Shown: positions 42,284 through 49,698 of the stretch, piece by piece | Position numbering within the stretch: position 1 is the stretch's first letter | Layout of the letters: every line of letters begins with the position of its first letter | DNA from: CAYUET01 sp964443875 | Lineage (GTDB): Bacteria; Auribacterota; JAFGBW01 | Assembly (NCBI GenBank): GCA_964443875.1 | Contig: CAYUET010000005.1 | Span: 62,001 to 126,000 of the forward strand | Reading direction: 5' to 3' | Length of the DNA stretch: 64,000 nucleotides | Notes under the pieces: generated by a model | The model's input: only the letters and a program-made list of their open reading frames with translations | Databases searched by the model: none | What the model was told of the DNA's origin: nothing | Position numbers and translations under genes: made by a program

Positions 42284-43334
42284 CTGCAACAGACTGATCC
42301 ACCATTTCACGGAGGATTTCCCGTATGGAATACCGATAGTCCCATTCCGGATAATGGTCTTTAAATTTCTGAACCCCTGAAATCCACCAGATATGATCTC
42401 CCATGCGTGCCTGATCCGAATAGACAATGTCCATCTTCCGGTTGGTAAGCTCCTCACAAATACGCACCGCCTCCTGCATGGAACAGTTCGAATGTCTTCC
42501 GCCTCCGGCATTATAGACCTCCCCCACCCGCGGATTATTGTAAAAATGCCAGAACATATTCACCAGGTCATGGCAATGAATATTGTCTCTGACCTGCTTT
42601 CCTTTATACCCGAGAATTGTGTATTGGGTATGGGCGACTGCGCATTTAACCAGATAAGATAAAAAACCATGGAGCATGGCCCCTGAATGCCTGGGGCCGG
42701 TAAGACACCCCCCTCTGAATACTCCTGTTTTCATTCCAAAATAACGGCCATATTCCTGGGTCAGAAGATCTGCGGCAACCTTTGAAGCCCCGAAAAGCGA
42801 ATGCGTGGTCTGGTCAATGGACATGGTTTCATCTATGCCCTGGGCGTAGGGATGTCCGGGATCAATTTCCCACCGGGTTTCCATTTCCATCAAAGGAAGA
42901 CGATTGGGAGTATCCCCATAAACTTTATTGGTGGAAGTGAAAATAAAAACCGCCTTTGGACAATATTTTCTTACAGCCTCCAGAATCGTTAAAGTTCCAT
43001 TGGCATTCACTGAAAAATCCGTAAAAGGTTCTTTGGCAGCCCAGTCATGTGAAGGCTGGGCGGCCGTATGAATCACAAGCTTGATATCTGAAGAATATTT
43101 CGAAAAAACCCTATTGACCGCTTCCGCCTCCCGGATATCCAAAGTATTATGAACATAGCCGGGATAAGTCTGTTTAAGCCGGTTAACATTCCATTCAGTG
43201 GAAGCTTGCCTGCCGAAAAAATACTGTCTGAAATCATTATCAATCCCCACACACTGAAAGCCTTTTTCCGAAAAAAATTCAACGCATTGTGAGCCTATAA
43301 GCCCTCCAGAACCCGTAATTAAAGCAATATCCAT
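42270..43334 (-). CDS. NAD-dependent sugar epimerase, CDP-paratose 2-epimerase-like
   Basis: A 354-residue short-chain dehydrogenase/epimerase. The Rossmann motif is 'ALITGSGGLIGSQCVEFF'; 'NANGTLTILEAVRKY', 'IFTSTNKVYGDTPNRLPL', the catalytic YxxxK replaced by 'HSLFGASKVAADLL' (Ser/Phe-Gly-Ala-Ser-Lys), and 'FRGGCLTGPRHSG' with 'GYKGKQVRDNIHCHDLV' point to the tyvelose/paratose 2-epimerase branch, where 'FGxSK' takes the YxxxK position. The exact sugar is unknown. It heads a run with a family-2 glycosyltransferase and a decaprenyl-phosphate phosphoribosyltransferase-like protein, so it probably feeds cell-surface glycan synthesis. Confidence 0.85.
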   Translation of the reverse strand: MDIALITGSGGLIGSQCVEFFSEKGFQCVGIDNDFRQYFFGRQASTEWNVNRLKQTYPGYVHNTLDIREAEAVNRVFSKYSSDIKLVIHTAAQPSHDWAAKEPFTDFSVNANGTLTILEAVRKYCPKAVFIFTSTNKVYGDTPNRLPLMEMETRWEIDPGHPYAQGIDETMSIDQTTHSLFGASKVAADLLTQEYGRYFGMKTGVFRGGCLTGPRHSGAMLHGFLSYLVKCAVAHTQYTILGYKGKQVRDNIHCHDLVNMFWHFYNNPRVGEVYNAGGGRHSNCSMQEAVRICEELTNRKMDIVYSDQARMGDHIWWISGVQKFKDHYPEWDYRYSIREILREMVDQSVADAHP

Positions 43335-43349
43335 AATTCTGCCTCACAA

Positions 43350-44111
43350 TTATTTAAAAAGACCTGTACTTTTAAGATATTTTTCAGGAATATCTTTTTT
43401 ATAACATTCCTTTTTCGGAGTTAAAAGATTGTACTTGATAATGCACCAGATGGCCTCAAAACCATCCCTGAGTCTTATTTTTTTTCCTTCAGCATAGGAC
43501 CGCTGATAATAGGAAATCGGCAGCTCATGAATCCTCACATGCAGATTTGCAATCTTAGCCGTGACCTCGGGTTCAAAACCGAATCTTTCACTCTCAATCA
43601 GGATATTTTTGATTATTTCAGCCTTGAAACATTTGTAGCAGGTTTCCATATCGGTCAGATGAATATCGCTCATCAGATTGGAAAGGATGGTCAAAAATTT
43701 ATTGCCCAGATAATGATAAAAGCGGACCACCTGTGTAGACAGGGGGGAATATCTCGAACCATAAACCACATCTGCCTTATCCTCGATCAGCATCTGAACC
43801 AGGCCGGGAATCTGAAAGGGATCATATTCCATGTCCGCATCCTGAATAATGAGAAAATCACCTGTTGCCTCCTCGATTCCGCGCTTTAAAGCAGAACCCT
43901 TTCCCCCGTTGACTTCCTTGAAAACACATTTGATTCTGGGATCTGCTGCGGCAAGCTTCTCAATAATGCTTTTGGAAGAATCTTTTGAACAGTCATCCAC
44001 AAAGACAAATTCCACTTCTTCAGTTGGAAATTTGACCTGAGTCAATTTCTGATAAATAATATCCAGGTTGCGCTCTTCGTTATATACCGGAATAATAAGG
44101 CTTAATTTCAT
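43350..44111 (-). CDS. Family-2 glycosyltransferase (polyprenyl-phosphate-sugar synthase type)
   Basis: A 253-residue GT-A enzyme: 'LSLIIPVYNEERNLDIIYQK', 'VEFVFVDDCSKDSSKSII' (DD), 'GGKGSALKRGIEEATGDFLIIQDADMEYDP' (the DADxEYDP metal motif), 'DMETCYKCFKAEI' and 'IHELPISYYQRSYAEGKKI'. This matches dolichol-phosphate mannosyltransferase-like enzymes that load a sugar on a lipid carrier. No C-terminal membrane helices are present. It sits 18 bases downstream of the UbiA-family gene and 15 bases upstream of the epimerase gene. Confidence 0.9.
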   Translation of the reverse strand: MKLSLIIPVYNEERNLDIIYQKLTQVKFPTEEVEFVFVDDCSKDSSKSIIEKLAAADPRIKCVFKEVNGGKGSALKRGIEEATGDFLIIQDADMEYDPFQIPGLVQMLIEDKADVVYGSRYSPLSTQVVRFYHYLGNKFLTILSNLMSDIHLTDMETCYKCFKAEIIKNILIESERFGFEPEVTAKIANLHVRIHELPISYYQRSYAEGKKIRLRDGFEAIWCIIKYNLLTPKKECYKKDIPEKYLKSTGLFK

Positions 44112-44129
44112 AGCGTCTCCACTTTTTCT

Positions 44130-44987
44130 TTAAATGATGATCAGCCAAACGACAACAATATAAACAATAACAGTTCCACGAATCCAGCTATCCCCCAGAA
44201 TCTCACGACTTGGATCTTCTCCCCCGTTTTTATAAACCACGAGATACAAATAACGAAACAAACCATAAATGACAATAGGCAAAGAATAAATCAATTTATC
44301 GGTTCCATGAATTGTCACCGTTCTTTCACTGATGGTATAAAGGCCGTAAGCCATGATTGCGCAGGAACCTGTAATTCCCATAAGAAGCTCAAGAAAAGAT
44401 GGACTGTAATCCTTAAGGACATTCCGGCTCTCCTGAGAGGCAACGGATAATTCCGCATACCGTTTGCTGAAGCCCAGAAACAGACTGAGCATAAGGGTGC
44501 AGATAATAATCCATTCTGAGGGAGGAATCCCTATTCCTTCCGTCCCCGCAAACACACGGAGCATGAACCCCAGGGCAATACAAAAAACATCCAGCAGAAC
44601 ATGCTGCTTAAGTTTCACGGTATACAACAGATTCAGCAAAAGATACCCCCCGATGATCCAGAATAACCCGGAACTTAATAAAAGACTAAGACCCGTTGAA
44701 ATAAAAGCCAGAAACAAAGAACACAGGCCTGCACTCTTTTTTGAAATGAGGCCGCAGGCTACAGGTCTTGTCTGTTTTAAAGGGTTCTTTTTATCGGCTT
44801 TTGCATCCCACAGATCATTAAAGGCATATACCGCGGAAGACGCCAGGCAGAAAAAAACAAAGGCCGCCGCCCCTTTCATAAAAAGGTCCGCTTCATTCCA
44901 TTTCCCGGAAAAAAGAAAACCCGCCATAACAAATATGTTTTTAATCCATTGCCCGGGCCGGAATAATCGAAGGTAAATCCTGATCAA
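44130..44987 (-). CDS. Decaprenyl-phosphate phosphoribosyltransferase-like UbiA-family protein
   Basis: A 285-residue polytopic UbiA-superfamily enzyme. The first Asp-rich motif is 'YAFNDLWDAKADKKNPLKQTRPVA' (NDxxDxxxDkxNPxKxxRP), the second 'YAELS' region is 'FLGFSKRYAELSVA', and 'RVFAGTEGIGIPPSEWIIIC' is typical. It resembles Rv3806c of Mycobacterium, which makes decaprenylphosphoryl-5-phosphoribose on the way to arabinan. No DprE1/DprE2 genes lie nearby. Here it may supply a lipid-linked ribose or related sugar for a surface glycan. It is first in a run of minus-strand genes. Confidence 0.85.
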   Translation of the reverse strand: MIRIYLRLFRPGQWIKNIFVMAGFLFSGKWNEADLFMKGAAAFVFFCLASSAVYAFNDLWDAKADKKNPLKQTRPVACGLISKKSAGLCSLFLAFISTGLSLLLSSGLFWIIGGYLLLNLLYTVKLKQHVLLDVFCIALGFMLRVFAGTEGIGIPPSEWIIICTLMLSLFLGFSKRYAELSVASQESRNVLKDYSPSFLELLMGITGSCAIMAYGLYTISERTVTIHGTDKLIYSLPIVIYGLFRYLYLVVYKNGGEDPSREILGDSWIRGTVIVYIVVVWLIII

Positions 44988-45143
44988 AGGCTCTCCTTTA
45001 AGTTAGCCCGAATTTTAAACTCCAAAAACATTCGGGGATCAAGATCAGTTCCAATGAAAGTCAGAATCTGATCCATACAAATACAGTATCAGGAATAATC
45101 CGTTTCTCATCAACAAAAATTTCAGCCCAATCAATGAGGATTT

Positions 45144-45752
45144 TCAATAATACCTGTAATGGCCTATTATTTTCCAGGCAAAAAGAATATCCTGGATCTG
45201 AGGCCCTTTTTTGATGCTGTGGTGAGCTACCAGATAACGGTTTGGATCCTTGCGGCTCTTAAGATCCACAACAATTCCAATATGGAGATTTTTTTTAATT
45301 TTCCAGACCACAATATCTCCGGGCTGATAATCCTGAGTTTTTTTCGAAATCGGAACCACCATGGAATTATGTTTAAAAAAAACCATGAGGTTTTTTATTC
45401 TTCTATGCTCAACATTGGAATCAAGCTTTTGAGCCGAAGGTTTGGAGTAAAGGTCATAAAAATACTGCATATGCTCAAAAACTTCTTTTTGCAGATCAAT
45501 TCCGGCTTTTCTGAAAGAACGGATCACAAAATCCGTACACACGCCCTTATTGGCAGGCAAATCCCCTCCGGGATAACCGATTACCACATAGGACTCATCA
45601 TAACACACCTTACGCCTGGCTTCTTCCTTTGCGCCCTCAATAATCCACTTCACCGACAGATTGGGTTTAACAGAAAACTGAAGAGCGGGCTGGGCAATTA
45701 ATGAATGGACAAATAAAAGGATAAGGCTCAGGCCTGTGAGGCAGATTTTCAT
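45144..45752 (-). CDS. Exported DUF1287 protein (YiiX/NlpC-like fold)
   Basis: A 202-residue protein with a signal peptide (residues 1-21, 'LTGLSLILLFVHSLIAQP'). The DUF1287 domain has 'YVVIGYPGGDLPANKGVCTD' and 'FVIRSFRKAGIDLQKEV' with the putative catalytic Cys, 'YQPGDIVVWKIKKNLHIGIVVD' with the His, and 'YLVAHHSIKKGPQIQDIL'. This family is thought to be a papain-like hydrolase related to NlpC/P60, with unknown substrate, possibly peptidoglycan. The ATG at 45752 is used because the signal peptide begins there. Confidence 0.8.
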   Translation of the reverse strand: MKICLTGLSLILLFVHSLIAQPALQFSVKPNLSVKWIIEGAKEEARRKVCYDESYVVIGYPGGDLPANKGVCTDFVIRSFRKAGIDLQKEVFEHMQYFYDLYSKPSAQKLDSNVEHRRIKNLMVFFKHNSMVVPISKKTQDYQPGDIVVWKIKKNLHIGIVVDLKSRKDPNRYLVAHHSIKKGPQIQDILFAWKIIGHYRYY

Positions 45753-45975
45753 ACATCGTTTCGAGAATCTTCCGCAATACTGCCAATAAATATTCGCTGT
45801 CTTGTACAAAATTGAACTTTTGCTCCTATTTTTTAAACATTTTCAAACCAATTTCTAAAAATAGCATAAAATGTACCATTATTTTATAATTCTCATTTTG
45901 TAAATCTTTTAAGTTTTTTTAATGCAAAAGAATAAAAATCTGATATAGTTTTAAGCAAATTAAAAGGAAATTCTC

Positions 45976-46611
45976 ATGAAAAAATGGTTATTGCTTATTT
46001 GCATCTCTTTGTCGGGCATGAGTTTTTGTTTTCCCGAGAATACCTTTTCAGACATTTTATCCGGCTTATCGCAAGATGAAAACGACTATAACTGTCCTGA
46101 ATGCGGGTATGAAAACAGAAGGGATGCGAAATTCTGTACAGAATGCGGGGAAAGACTTGAATCACGGCAGGGTCATTCACGTAAAAGAGACAGAGACTAT
46201 GACAGAAGAAATCATCGAGATTACAGAGACAGAGATAGAAGAGACAGAGATGACGAATACAGATCTGATGACAGAAGACGTTTGCCTCAACGCCGCTCAG
46301 GTCCGGTTTCTCTGGGCTCCTTTGTCAAGTCTGATTACAAAAACGATATCAAAGTCTATAACCTTGCAGGACACACACAGAATCAGTCCTTTTCACAGGT
46401 TTCAGTAAATGTACGCGTAACCCAGCAATGGGCGGTCATTATTCAAGTGATCAAAGTTCAAACCCATGGGCAATGGAGTGAAATCCCCGTCGGGGCGCGT
46501 TTACAAAACGGGAGAAATGATTTTTCTGTCAACATCCCTCAAGGCAGTTCCCAGATGGTGATCGCCTTCAATCATGGACAGGGATGTGAAATAAACGTTT
46601 CCATGGAGTAA
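45976..46611 (+). CDS. Exported protein with a zinc ribbon and an Arg/Asp-rich segment
   Basis: A 211-residue protein with a signal peptide (residues 1-20). Residues about 39-60 form a double-CxxC zinc ribbon ('NCPECGYENRRDAKFCTECG'). Residues about 63-110 are almost purely Arg, Asp, His and Tyr in RD repeats. The C-terminal part (about 115-211) looks like a beta-rich domain ('QVSVNVRVTQQWAVIIQVIK'). Zinc ribbons of this type are usually cytoplasmic, so a signal peptide in front of one is odd; the first 20 residues might instead be a membrane anchor. AAAAGGAAATTCTC provides a good ribosome site. It begins a plus-strand run with PilZ, BON-like and FHA genes. Confidence 0.7.
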   Translation: MKKWLLLICISLSGMSFCFPENTFSDILSGLSQDENDYNCPECGYENRRDAKFCTECGERLESRQGHSRKRDRDYDRRNHRDYRDRDRRDRDDEYRSDDRRRLPQRRSGPVSLGSFVKSDYKNDIKVYNLAGHTQNQSFSQVSVNVRVTQQWAVIIQVIKVQTHGQWSEIPVGARLQNGRNDFSVNIPQGSSQMVIAFNHGQGCEINVSME

Positions 46612-46620
46612 ATTCCCCTT

Positions 46621-46944
46621 ATGATAAATGAAAGACGCAAACTCAAAAGAAAACACCTGTTTGAATATTTTGATGTTCTGGACTCTTCTTCTGATAAATT
46701 ATTCGGGAAACTTGTCGATGTCACCCTGGAAGGAATACGCATCATTTTATGCCCCAAACCCATTGAACAGGGCTCTGTTTACCGGCTGAAAATCCGCGTC
46801 CCCGATGCATTCAAAATGCCGGATATACAAATTGAAGCGACCTGCGTGTGGAGCGCAGAAGAAGAGGATTATTATCAGACAGGATTTTTAATCGTCTGCA
46901 TAAGTGAATACGATACTCACTACTTTAAAAAAATTTTCGGATGA
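46621..46944 (+). CDS. PilZ-domain protein
   Basis: A 107-residue single-domain protein. 'NERRKLKRKHLFEYFDVLD' gives the RxxxR motif, and 'GKLVDVTLEGIRIIL' the (D/N)xSxxG position, here DVTLEG with Thr for Ser. PilZ domains bind cyclic di-GMP; the substitution makes binding uncertain. It begins nine bases after the zinc-ribbon gene stop. No GGDEF or EAL protein is in the window. Confidence 0.8.
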   Translation: MINERRKLKRKHLFEYFDVLDSSSDKLFGKLVDVTLEGIRIILCPKPIEQGSVYRLKIRVPDAFKMPDIQIEATCVWSAEEEDYYQTGFLIVCISEYDTHYFKKIFG

Positions 46945-46992
46945 TCATTTAATGATTGTTCAATAGTGAAGAAACGGATAAACTATAAAGAT

Positions 46993-47772
46993 ATGAAATC
47001 GATATTTTATCTGATGGCATTATTTTTTCTTCAGGGCTTTCTATGGACTCAGGAAGCATCGGTCCCTGTCAGCGAAGATTCCGTTCAAATCAAGATTAAT
47101 GCCGTAAAAGAGGAACTGGATCTGGAAAATGTTATCATTCAATCCATGGGAAACAATGATCAGCTCATGCTGGAAGGCAAGGTTTCAGATCCTGAAATTC
47201 TTAAAAAATCTGAAGAAATCGCAGGCCAGTATTTTTCAAATATCTACAACCTTCTGAGTGTGGATAAAAATAATTTTTCCTATCAGCTGAAACTTATGGA
47301 ATACAGTCTTTCCGGAAACGAATCCGAAAGCATTTGGGACCATGTCCTGAAAGAAGGCGCCTCGCTTGCCTCCCCCAGTACAATACTGCTCTTTGATCAA
47401 AATGAAATGGTGACTTTTTTAAAGACTGTAACCGAAAACTGCAAAGGCAGCCCCTTAACTGGCAAATTTTCAACCCTTTCAAATACCAGTCAATACCAGG
47501 GAACCTTTAATGATTCTTCCGGGCAGTCGTATACGATCCTCCTCCAGGGATTCAATCTGGACAATGGTTGTTTAAAATGCAAAGTCCATTTCAAAAAAAA
47601 TCCGGACGAGTCTTCCTCCCCTGTTTATTCCAGGGATATCTATTGCCGTAACGGCGAATGGATTGCTGTTTTCGGCTTTCAGAAACTTCTTTATGGTCAG
47701 ACCTCCGGTGAGGCGGACAATAAAGATATGCTGATCCTCATTCAAATTCAAATATTACCTGAATCCGTGTAG
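46993..47772 (+). CDS. Exported secretin-like protein with a BON-type N-terminus
   Basis: A 259-residue protein with a signal peptide ('SIFYLMALFFLQGFLWTQEA'). 'NDQLMLEGKVSDPEILKKSEE' and 'YFSNIYNLLSVDKN' resemble the BON/N0 domain of CpaC-type secretins. The C-terminal 'VYSRDIYCRNGEWIAVFGFQ' and 'DNKDMLILIQIQILPESV' echo the secretin end ('...v.nGet..iGGl...' and 'ellifitP.iv'). It is much shorter than a secretin and lacks the barrel, so it may be a periplasmic scaffold. The ATG at 46993 is preferred; GTG at 46966 is also possible. Confidence 0.6.
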   Translation: MKSIFYLMALFFLQGFLWTQEASVPVSEDSVQIKINAVKEELDLENVIIQSMGNNDQLMLEGKVSDPEILKKSEEIAGQYFSNIYNLLSVDKNNFSYQLKLMEYSLSGNESESIWDHVLKEGASLASPSTILLFDQNEMVTFLKTVTENCKGSPLTGKFSTLSNTSQYQGTFNDSSGQSYTILLQGFNLDNGCLKCKVHFKKNPDESSSPVYSRDIYCRNGEWIAVFGFQKLLYGQTSGEADNKDMLILIQIQILPESV

Positions 47773-47780
47773 GAGAAAAC

Positions 47781-49577
47781 ATGCTTAAGGCTGTCAGTCA
47801 AAACACTGCAAAATTATACATGCTTCAGATCACAAGTCCTGATTCTGATTTAAGAAAAATCCCCCTTGAAGACGATGAAATCATTGTCGGGAAAAGCGAA
47901 AATTCCCATATCAAGCTTAATATGGATGAAGTCCCGGAAAAATCATTCCAGTTTTTAAAAACATCTGACGGTTATATGATTGAAATCATGGACGCAAAAG
48001 AAATTTTAATCAATAACCAGAAATTCGACAGAAAAACAAAGTTAAAATCCGGTGATCTTATAACCTGTTTTAATCATCAGCTCCAGTATCTTGAAACCGA
48101 CCCTTCAGAAGAAAACAAACCCGCAGCAGATCCTGATGCGGGAAAAACCCAGTTTATGCAGGTTTTTACAATCCAGGAAATCAAATCCAAAGGACGTCTT
48201 CTGGGTATATCCGGATCTGTTAAGGGCAAGGTCTTTGATTTTACAAAAGACAAAGTAAGTGTCGGGAGGGATTCCTCCAATGATATCTGCATCGAAGATG
48301 ACGGTCTATCCAGGGCTCATGCCATGATGGAAATCGGGGATAAAACCATCACCATTATTGATTTTAACAGCACGAATGGAACCTTTATCAAAGGGAAAAG
48401 GATCAATACTGAAACAGTGAAGCCGGGAACCATCATTCAATTTGCCAATGCAGCACTCAGGTACGAAACCAATGAAACTCCGCTGGCCACAGAAGCAGAA
48501 TTAACTCCGCAAAAAGGTCATTTCTACAGAAACCTGCTCGTTTTTCTTATTATTGCAGGGTTTTCCGGTTACGGCATTTTCGTGTTTATGCAAAAACAGC
48601 AAAAAGATCTGGAAAAGGAAAAAAATAAACTTGAAGCCCTGTTAAAAGCCAAAGACGAAACAAAAGAACCGGAAAACGAGGATTTATCCATTGCCGAAAA
48701 GGCTTTCAGAGACGGAAACCTTGAGGAAGCCGGAAAAATCGTGGAAACCCTTCTCGAAAAAAATCCCTCTCAGGCCCAGGCCATTTTGCTGAAGGGAAAA
48801 ATTGATAAAGCACTGCTCCTTGATACTGCCGAAAAAAATTGCATCAAGGGGATGAACTATTATCAGGCAAATGAATTCAGTCAGGCCAAACAAGCCCTTT
48901 CCGGTCTTACCGCAGAATTTCCCAAATATGCGGAGGTAAAATCAATTCTTTCAATTATTGATAAACTCCCGGAATTTGAAGCCCTTCTTGAAAGAGCAAA
49001 AACAGAATTTGATGACGGAAAAATCGATAATGCCATAGAAACTGTTTCCTCTGTTCTGAAATCCATACCTGTCTTTAAAAAAGCTAAGCAGTATTCAGAC
49101 TTTCTTCAGGAAGTCTTAGATCTTCTCCATTCGGCTGAAGAAGCCGAAAAAACCAATGATAAAGCAGAACTCGATAAGCAGTTGAATGCCCTCATCACCC
49201 TGATCTCTTCTGACAGAAATTATTATTATAATCAGGCTTATAAAAAATTGAATACCAAATCCTCCAACGGCAAGGCATTAAAAAATGAACTCTTTTATTC
49301 CCGCGCAATTGAAGCCATGGCCAAAAGGAATTACGGAGATGCCTACCTTCTTTTGAAAGAGGCCATGGCACAGGGAAGCAACCAGCTGAAAACCAAAATC
49401 GCCCTTTCAGAAGTCAAAAAGAAAAGAACAAAAATTCTCCAGACCCTGCATGCCGCCATTCCTTATGTCAGCACACCTCAAAATGCAAAAAAACTCTGGA
49501 AAAAAATTGTCAATCTCGGCACTGAAGAAAATCCTTATTATGAAGAGGCCATCAACCGGCTACAGAATCAGGAATAA
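47781..49577 (+). CDS. FHA-domain protein with a membrane helix and TPR repeats
   Basis: A 598-residue protein. Residues about 16-110 are a degenerate FHA fold ('DDEIIVGKSENSHIKLNMDE'). Residues about 145-230 are a canonical FHA domain with 'VSVGRDSSNDICIEDDGLSR' and 'IDFNSTNGTFIKGKRI', able to bind phosphothreonine. A single membrane helix follows (about 252-272), then a coiled coil (about 272-300), and TPR-like helical repeats to the end (for example 'AEKAFRDGNLEEAGKIVETL'). The N-terminus is probably cytoplasmic and the TPR part periplasmic. YscD-type secretion proteins have FHA-TM-periplasmic order, but with BON domains instead of TPRs. It lies eight bases after the BON-like gene with AGGAG upstream. 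Confidence 0.8.
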   Translation: MLKAVSQNTAKLYMLQITSPDSDLRKIPLEDDEIIVGKSENSHIKLNMDEVPEKSFQFLKTSDGYMIEIMDAKEILINNQKFDRKTKLKSGDLITCFNHQLQYLETDPSEENKPAADPDAGKTQFMQVFTIQEIKSKGRLLGISGSVKGKVFDFTKDKVSVGRDSSNDICIEDDGLSRAHAMMEIGDKTITIIDFNSTNGTFIKGKRINTETVKPGTIIQFANAALRYETNETPLATEAELTPQKGHFYRNLLVFLIIAGFSGYGIFVFMQKQQKDLEKEKNKLEALLKAKDETKEPENEDLSIAEKAFRDGNLEEAGKIVETLLEKNPSQAQAILLKGKIDKALLLDTAEKNCIKGMNYYQANEFSQAKQALSGLTAEFPKYAEVKSILSIIDKLPEFEALLERAKTEFDDGKIDNAIETVSSVLKSIPVFKKAKQYSDFLQEVLDLLHSAEEAEKTNDKAELDKQLNALITLISSDRNYYYNQAYKKLNTKSSNGKALKNELFYSRAIEAMAKRNYGDAYLLLKEAMAQGSNQLKTKIALSEVKKKRTKILQTLHAAIPYVSTPQNAKKLWKKIVNLGTEENPYYEEAINRLQNQE

Positions 49578-49698
49578 TATTTTTCTGAACCTTTTGATAT
49601 TCAGAGTTTTGCCATTATTTAAATTGTTATTTTAAAAACAGGAAATTAATTTATCTCCTGCACTTGCATGCATGATGAAAACGTGGTAATCATGTAAT

